Source: Metellina segmentata (taxonomy: Eukaryota; Arthropoda; Arachnida; Araneae; Tetragnathidae). Taken from it: 64,000 nt of DNA. Both the position numbers and the translations under genes were made by a program. Shown here in pieces: positions 58,142 to 64,000 of the stretch (its first letter is position 1; the number at the start of each line of letters is the position of its first letter). The notes under the pieces are model-generated. The model searched no databases and was not told where the DNA came from. It saw only the letters and a list, made by a program, of their open reading frames with translations. The DNA is taken from positions 23,137,235 through 23,201,234 of the forward strand of contig OX375877.1 in NCBI GenBank assembly GCA_947359465.1, given 5' to 3'.

Positions 58142-58817
58142 TCGTCTGCTAACTCAGAGTTTTGTTTGCTTTCAAAATGGCGCTTTTAAATGGTTGGAAG
58201 GCTATGATCCCGCTCTTTCCGAAGATAATTATGGTCATTTAATTTCAGCCGAACCCCGTTGTGGTGAAACGTCACTGGACCCAATAAAAAGTTCACTATA
58301 ACCAATGGTTCAATCTATCTAATTTTGTTGACACATAAAAATTTCTTAGCATTTGATGGGGCTTTTGTTGAAAACAATCATTGCTGTATAACATAATTTA
58401 CTAAAATAAATTATTAAATACTTAAACAAACAACGGATCACATGAAGAAAGCTCAATGTGTCGAGAGGATGGCCCCATAGCACGGTCTCTTGACATGACC
58501 ACTCGAGTTTTTCTTTTGAGGTAAAAGATGCTGTGTACCGAACAAAAGTTAATAGTGTCGTGGAATTAACAAAAAAAAAAAAAAAGATCCAAACTGTAGC
58601 TACTGCTGATCTTAGCATGCTGAAAAGTTCGTGGATTGAATTGGAATATCGTCTTGATATTCGTACTACGAAAGGATCTCATCTGGAAATTTACTAAGGC
58701 AGTAGAAAAAACCTTTTGAGTTATTCTATCTATTGTTGTAACTAGTTTTGCTGTAGGCCTATTCTTTTTTTTTTAAATAAATTTTTGAAGTTGTATGATA
58801 TTTTTGGGACACCCTGT
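58142..58817. other. Intergenic; right end of an undefined TIR element
   Basis: Near 58790-58814 the sequence tttttgggacaccctgta has the look of a DNA-transposon terminus (TACAGGGTGTCCCAAAAA inverted), but its partner was not found. No gene is recognised in the open frames at 58113-58301 and 58346-58618. Confidence 0.35.
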
Positions 58818-59112
58818 ATTTCCGTATAAATCGTCTGTACACTAATTATTGTTACATTTTCTTATTATCGTTTGCACACTAGTTAACGTTATATTTTCGT
58901 ATAATCGTCTGCACACAAATTATTGTTATATTTTCGTATAATTTCGTTTGATAAGAATGGCAACAGTATGAGAGATATCGCACAGCTTCTGATTTTCCGC
59001 GTTCATTCCATAAAAGAATGTATGATAAGGCAACCGTGTAAATATTTCTATGCATCGAGACATATAAAATAAAGTGTATTTTTGTAGAGAACGATTAAAT
59101 AATATGATTCAA
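58818..59112. repeat. Dispersed repeat, copy 2 (matches 46293-46550)
   Basis: Same order of words as the 46-kb copy, with one extra upstream subunit (gtctgtacactaattattg). It ends next to the hAT pseudogene. Confidence 0.7.
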
Positions 59113-59618
59113 GGAGAGTCTTGGAACATTCTGTGTATGAGACATTATTACTACATATCGAAGTCAGATGGCTCTCACGCGACAAAATACTGCGACGTAT
59201 TTTCGATTTGAGAAACGAACTTTGCATTTTTTTTGGTAGAAAAGAAACATATATTGACAAGTTCATTCAATTAATGAATATTCGCTCGGAAAACTCACTT
59301 ACATGTCTGACATTTTCGAAAAACTTATCGATTTGAATTTAAGTCCACAGGTAGAAACATTTTAACATCGAGCAGTGAAATTGATACTTTTAAGAATAAG
59401 CTGATACTACTTTAGCAAGAAGAATTGAACAAAAACAACCCAAACATGATCCCATGCTTTTCGGAATTTACTAAAGAAAATAATATAGATATCTTGCTAT
59501 TTAAAAACATCATTTACCGTCATATGATAAAATTGGGAGAAAATTTCCAGATAATGAATTAGGTTGGATACGTGATACATTTTCGTTTGATATATTTTTA
59601 AATCCTATATCTCTTTAA

Positions 59619-61113
59619 GGGGACATAGTACCTTGTACCCTTCAAAAAATCGATTTTTCAAAAGTATTTTTTAAAAATAATTTGGAATGTTGGGAGCATT
59701 TTAAAACAAACTGCATCGAAATCCGACGAAAATTACGCTTACAGCAATAAAAAACGTAAATGTCAATACTGACTGACCTTGTGATAGTGAGTCGAATGTA
59801 GTTAGTTTCGGTTTCGGAATGGAAAGCATCCTTGTAATTATTTTATATTCAGCCACTCTGCTGATCTATGTAATACATTTATAAATCCTGTTAAAATGTC
59901 TGGCAAAGCTTATTTTCAAAAATCTGGTGATTTTCGCAGAAAGAAACGTCGTTTTCATGGGAACCAGCATTCCCAAGGGAAACAATCTGACGGTCCCACG
60001 TCATGGTGTGAGTATCAAAGATCCCAATTTGACACAAGTGTTTCCTACATACACAAGAAAACTGTGCCAGTACCTGTAATGGATGCAATTAAACCTACAT
60101 TTGCAGAACTATCAGCACCCAAGTTGTTGAAAAAATGTATGGGTGGCAAGACACAAAATGCTAATGGGTCTTTTAATTCCACTATTTGGAAGTATTATCC
60201 AAAAACATCCGGATCATCTAAAACTGTTATTACGTTTTAATAAACGAAGCATTAGTAATTTTTAATGATATAATGGCAGGTCGTCTGAGCATTTTGAAAT
60301 GTCTAGGCCTGCAGGTAGGACATTTTGCATACACCTCTGCTAAAAAATCTGATTTGTCGTGTTTGAAAAGTGCAGAAATTAAATGTAGGTCATCAACACT
60401 AGAGGACCGTAGGGCTCACAGAATGAGAAAAAAAAGCTTTAAATGAGCATTTGGCAGAAATAGAAGGTCCTACATATGTAGCAGGAGCATTTTAAACCCT
60501 AAGATTTTCATGATATTTTGCATAATAGAAATTCAATCTTCAAACTTGATTTTCTCAGTTTCTGATTTTTAGACTTTCCCACAATATTACAAAAAAAGTT
60601 ATGATTGTAGAGCTATAATATTTCACATGTATGTTCTACTTACGGATCTTAATTCTGTGAACCTCCAATATATTAATGAGATGCATACATTTTAATAAAT
60701 AGCATAATAAAGACAAAAATTTCAATAATTTAAATTTTTTATGAAATTTCAATTTTTTTTTAAATATTGAAATACTAGATAATTTTAAATTTTGAGGTTT
60801 GCAGTATAAAGGTATTATTTAGCTTTAATTTGACATAAAAATTTAGATTCTACTGTATATATTTCAAAAATTATCTTGCGGGAAGCAAGATGTTAGCCAA
60901 TAAATTATTTTTATTTTTGTGTTTACATTTTATGCTGTTTACAAAAATATTTTATCTGAATTACAAATATTTTACCATTTTTTTAAAGTTAGTACTTTAT
61001 TATGGAACCTATAAAAATTCCATTCAAAAATGAGTAAAGGTAGTTGATTTATGATGAGTCGAAAATGGTACAGAAAAATGATCAATTTTTGGCCCGAAAG
61101 GTACTATGTCCCC
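59619..61113 (+). mobile_element. Kolobok-like DNA transposon with TTAA target duplication
   Basis: Both ends read GGGGACATAGTACCTT inward (16 bp identical), with TTAA on both sides (59615-59618 and 61114-61117). At 1495 bp it is too short for a full element and keeps only the two ends of its transposase gene. It interrupts the hAT pseudogene, whose reading resumes after the second TTAA. Confidence 0.85.
59896..60446 (+). pseudogene. Kolobok/Mutator-like transposase remnant
   Basis: The first frame (59896-60240) starts MSGKAYFQKSGDFRRKKRRF. After a probable internal deletion it reads LLKKCMGGKTQNANGSFNST, then IWKYYPKT, and stops. The Q-N-A-N-x-x-x-N-x-x-(I/L)-W motif is characteristic of the C-terminal part of Kolobok/Mutator-like transposases (usually QNANES). 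A frameshift moves the reading to 60240-60446 (NDIMAGRLSILKCLGLQVGH, then RRAHRMRKKSFK), the usual end of the family. The catalytic core is missing, so this is a dead copy. Confidence 0.75.
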
Positions 61114-61516
61114 TTAAATGAAAATGAACAGTTAATCGATGTTTAAATCGACGAAATACGATTTCAAACGACGAAGCATTCAATTTAAGTATGACCAGCC
61201 AAAAATGTTTGGTTATCGATTTCAAACGAATCTGCCGATTTGAAGAGACAGGCAAACACTATTTTGATTCAGTTTGCATCGAGCTTTTGTGAAACCGGCT
61301 TTTCAAAATTAGTTGCCATTAAAACAAAATATCGATCTCGATTGGGTCCAGAGGGTGACTTACGGCTTGTGATTTCCAACACAGATCCGAACATAGAAGC
61401 AAAAATGAGCTCTTTGTAAGAGCATACCTCACATTGAATTCTTATGATGTAAAATTTTTTGAAAGCACTTTTCATTAAAAAAATATTGATACCCATATGC
61501 ATAAATAGAACCATTG

Positions 61517-61590
61517 CTTTATAAAATTATGTGTTTTATAAAATTATATGTTTTATAAAATTATGTGTTTTTTAAAATTATGTGCTTTAT
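61517..61590. repeat. 18-bp tandem repeat, about four units
   Basis: Unit tttataaaattatgtgt repeats with one or two changes per unit. Confidence 0.85.
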
Positions 61591-61741
61591 TCAGACCTCT
61601 AATAAAGCAGAAACATATCAGCAAATCCCCAAAATAATTCAACTTTAACTACTTTGACGATTAAAAAAACGTCTATTATCTATCCAGTCGACAAAATAGT
61701 ACACAAAATGGGTAGCCGGAAATGAAAATAGTTTGCGCACT

Positions 61742-61861
61742 TCTGGGCTACATGATAAGTAATACGTATACAGTGGGCAACATGATAAGTAATACGCATA
61801 CAGTGGGCAACATGATAAGTAATACGTATACAGTGGGCTTCATGATAAGTAAAACGTATAC
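61742..61861. repeat. 30-bp tandem repeat, four units
   Basis: catgataagtaatacgtata followed by cagtgggcaa; copies of catgataagt start at 61751, 61781, 61811 and 61841. Differences between units are single bases. The open frame across it on the minus strand gives a repeated CIRITYHVAH peptide and is not taken as a gene. Confidence 0.92.
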
Positions 61862-62019
61862 ATGGAGCAATAAACATTGTATCAGATGACAGAGAGCACG
61901 AAAGCAATATTTTAAACGACACTTCACGACAAAGTTTCCATGGTTTCAAATAATAGAAAGTAATCGGCAATCATAAATTCATATATACCTTTCGTAAACT
62001 CGAAATTAAATTGATCAGC

Positions 62020-63265
62020 ACAAGCCCAATTTCAGCTCGCTAGATTTAAAATACTCATCCTACGCATATAGACAATATTCGTAAAAAATAAAGCTATCAA
62101 ATAACATAAACATAAATTAATTGAAAACGAATCTAGTTTTCCACTAAAGTGTTTTGTTATAATAAAAAAACGACAGGAGGTTTACAAATTAAGTACACCT
62201 TTTGATAACAAGGAATTAAACCTGTCAACATAATCAATAGTTTAGCTGGATAGATACAAATTCTCTTTTCATACGCATTTAGATTCAAGTACCTGCTTTT
62301 ATAACTGGGAATGAAATATATTAACTTAGTCAATATCTTAGTTGGCTTTTTTTTTAATTTCTCATCTAGATTCAATTATTCATTTTCATAGCTAGGAATT
62401 AAATCTATCAACATAATCAATAGTTCAAGCTTGCTAGATTCTCCCCCTATGCATCTAGATTTTTTTGTGTTGTAAATTTAAATGCTCTACCAAAAAATAA
62501 TTACATTAAAAACTATCGAGATTTTATTAATGTATTTTAGTAAAAACCGATCGATTACTTTCCACAATTTCAAGCATCGTTTTTATAAGGAGCTTAAATC
62601 TATCAGCACAACCAATAGTTCAGCTAGCTAGATTTATTATTTCTCACCTTACGCATCTAGGTCCATTTATCAAGTATCCTCTTATAAGTGGAAATATACT
62701 CTACGTAATACACAATATCACGAACGATTTTATTATTACTCGGTTCTTATGTTTTGAGAACATGAAATGTAGAATCAAAACGTTTTGAGAATTATAAACA
62801 ATTATTGAAAAAATCAAAACAAACCTCATTCTATCCGTTAAAACAGTTTAATCACGTAATTGCATAAATACAGTCTAAGTATATTTCAAGCATATCTTTT
62901 CATAACTCAAGTTTAAATTTATCAACCCAATTTTAGTTCACTACCTAAATTTACCATTTCTCATCTTACACATCTAGGCAATCTATAAAGCATCACCTTA
63001 TTAGTCTGAATACAAACTATCAAAGAGATCATCCAGGTACTAATTGAAGTATAAATATGTATCTAATTATAGAAATATTTTCTCCGTTAGAGCATTGAAT
63101 CATGTAATTGCATAAAGATAGTCTAATGATATTTTGAGCAATTTTTATTACGAAAGTTTAAATTTATCAACACAATTCTAGTTCACTACCTAGATTTACC
63201 ATTTCTCATCTATAGGCAATCTATAAAGCATCCTTATTAGTCTGAATACACACTATCAAATGTTT
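62020..63265. repeat. Degenerate long-period tandem repeat
   Basis: A segment such as aatttatcaacacaattcta, gttcactacctagatttacc and atttctcatctatag recurs in diverged form near 62025, 62220, 62400, 62595, 62930 and 63165. The spacing is 180-330 bp; the last two copies are the most alike. Confidence 0.6.
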
Positions 63266-63282
63266 TCCGGGTACTAATTTAA

Positions 63283-64000
63283 GGGGGTCCGGGACACATT
63301 GAAAATTTTTTTTATTAATTAATTTAGAATTTCGATTTTTTTTGTACTGATTACCCATCTAACTAATAAGCTAAATCACAACACAAAATTTTTCCAAAAG
63401 TTTTTAAAAAATTTTAAATTAAATTGTTTTGAAAAAAAGAGGGTTTTCCTTTTAAATTGATAAAACTCAAAATATTCTTGATCCATTTTCAAAATTCCTG
63501 CAGTAAATTATCCACAAATTTATAAACTTTAATTTTGATTCAGGAATTTAAAAAATATTAATTTAATAAAAAATAAAAAATGTTTGAATGAAAATTTTTG
63601 AAAATTTAAAGGTACTTTTTTTAAAAAAAGTCATATTTTTAAAAGTAAATATTTGTTTTGAATTTGCTGAATCAAAATTAAAGTATAATGTTTGAAAAAG
63701 ATATGTTCCAAATTTCAACCCTTAAACTTTATCGGTTTTCGACTTATAGCAATTTGAATACAGGAAATCTTGAAAAAAAGTATCATGGAGAAAAACGCAT
63801 TTAAAGTTTTAAAGACACATGTTATTGCCATGACACAACTGTCAAGAGTGTTAGATTTTCAAAACGACGCACCACAAAAATTATTATATCTCTCGTTCTA
63901 ATTAAGATAGAAACATGATTTAGACGTCATTTTAAGCAAAAAAACACAGAGAAGTTCTTAAAATAATAAAAAAAAATTTCGAAAAATTGACGATTTTTGT
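63283..64000. mobile_element. Start of a TTAA-flanked element, runs off the window
   Basis: TTAA at 63279-63282 is followed by GGGGGTCCGGGACACATTG, a terminus much like the Kolobok-like element at 59619 (G-run start after TTAA). It interrupts the tandem repeat that precedes it (gtactaattt). The partner end is beyond 64000. Confidence 0.55.

Larger units (their letters stand above)
59115..61440 (+). pseudogene. hAT (ZBED5/FAM200-like) transposase pseudogene, split by a TTAA element
   Basis: The upstream part reads HIEVRWLSRDKILRRIFDLR and NELCIFFGRKETY, a core segment of this hAT group. It then decays through several stops to a LGWIRDTFSFDIFLNPISL segment. The Kolobok-like element (59619-61113) interrupts it there. 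Beyond the insertion ILIQFASSFCETGFSKLVAI, KTKYRSRLGPEGDLRLVISN and TDPNIEAKMSSL form the hAT C-terminal dimerisation region. The N-terminal BED finger and start are not seen; the dispersed repeat at 58818 abuts the fragment. Stops and the insertion make it non-functional. Confidence 0.85.

Noticed and set aside
61680..61970. Minus-strand frame with repeated CIRITYHVAH units as a repeat protein
   Set aside because: The peptide repeat is the translation of a 30-bp non-coding minisatellite; there is no start context or homology.

Overview
This is a eukaryotic, AT-rich, repeat-dominated genomic window. It has widely spaced coding exons with GT-AG introns and a dense, nested population of transposable elements. 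The mix of elements and a chitin-binding (CBM14) gene point to an arthropod: Helitrons with CTAG 3' ends, tRNA-headed SINEs, Tc1, mariner, hAT, Harbinger-like and Kolobok-like DNA transposons. A spider or other arachnid is my best guess, but that assignment is inference. There are no rRNA genes, CRISPR arrays, operons or convincing functional tRNA genes.

Host genes. (1) Minus strand, about 9.6 to 5.2 kb: a secreted single-domain chitin-binding protein. It has a signal-peptide exon (9522-9633), a CBM14 exon (6983-7165) and a 27-nt microexon (5180-5206), all joined in phase 1; the 3' end was not found. (2) Plus strand, 31568-32097 and 37068-37313: two phase-compatible exons from the C-terminal part of an unrecognised, probably cytosolic helical protein with an acidic tail. 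A 5-kb intron between them holds a Tc1 copy, three Helitron copies or fragments and SINEs. (3) Minus strand, 52851-53104: the last exon of a C2H2 zinc-finger protein with EGR/KLF-like contact residues. About eight 51-53 bp tandem repeats immediately upstream each copy its splice-acceptor junction.

Layout. 0-5 kb: three Helitron-like elements. 5-10 kb: the CBM14 gene, with a deleted Tc1 element, SINEs, a TA microsatellite and a Harbinger-like MITE in its introns. 10.7-15.2 kb: a nest of insertions. A mariner (TA target) carries a 333-bp SINE with a 14-bp target duplication and a 3-kb Harbinger-like composite (TAA target), and the composite carries a 1.6-kb Helitron. 16-31 kb: mostly unannotated AT-rich DNA with a hAT-like remnant, two Helitrons, a possible solo LTR, SINEs and foldback MITEs. 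31-38 kb: gene 2. 38.5-41.6 kb: two inverted copies of a DNA transposon, one of them split by a Helitron. 42-52 kb: MITEs, a TTAA-flanked element and one region that looks like decayed coding sequence. 52-55 kb: the zinc-finger exon and its repeats. 55-64 kb: a mariner fragment, a second copy of an 18-kb Helitron family, a hAT pseudogene split by a Kolobok-like element, tandem repeats and the start of another TTAA element.

Every transposase seen is broken by stops, frameshifts or deletions, so no autonomous element is evident here. Product calls rest on recognising motifs by eye; no database search was possible.
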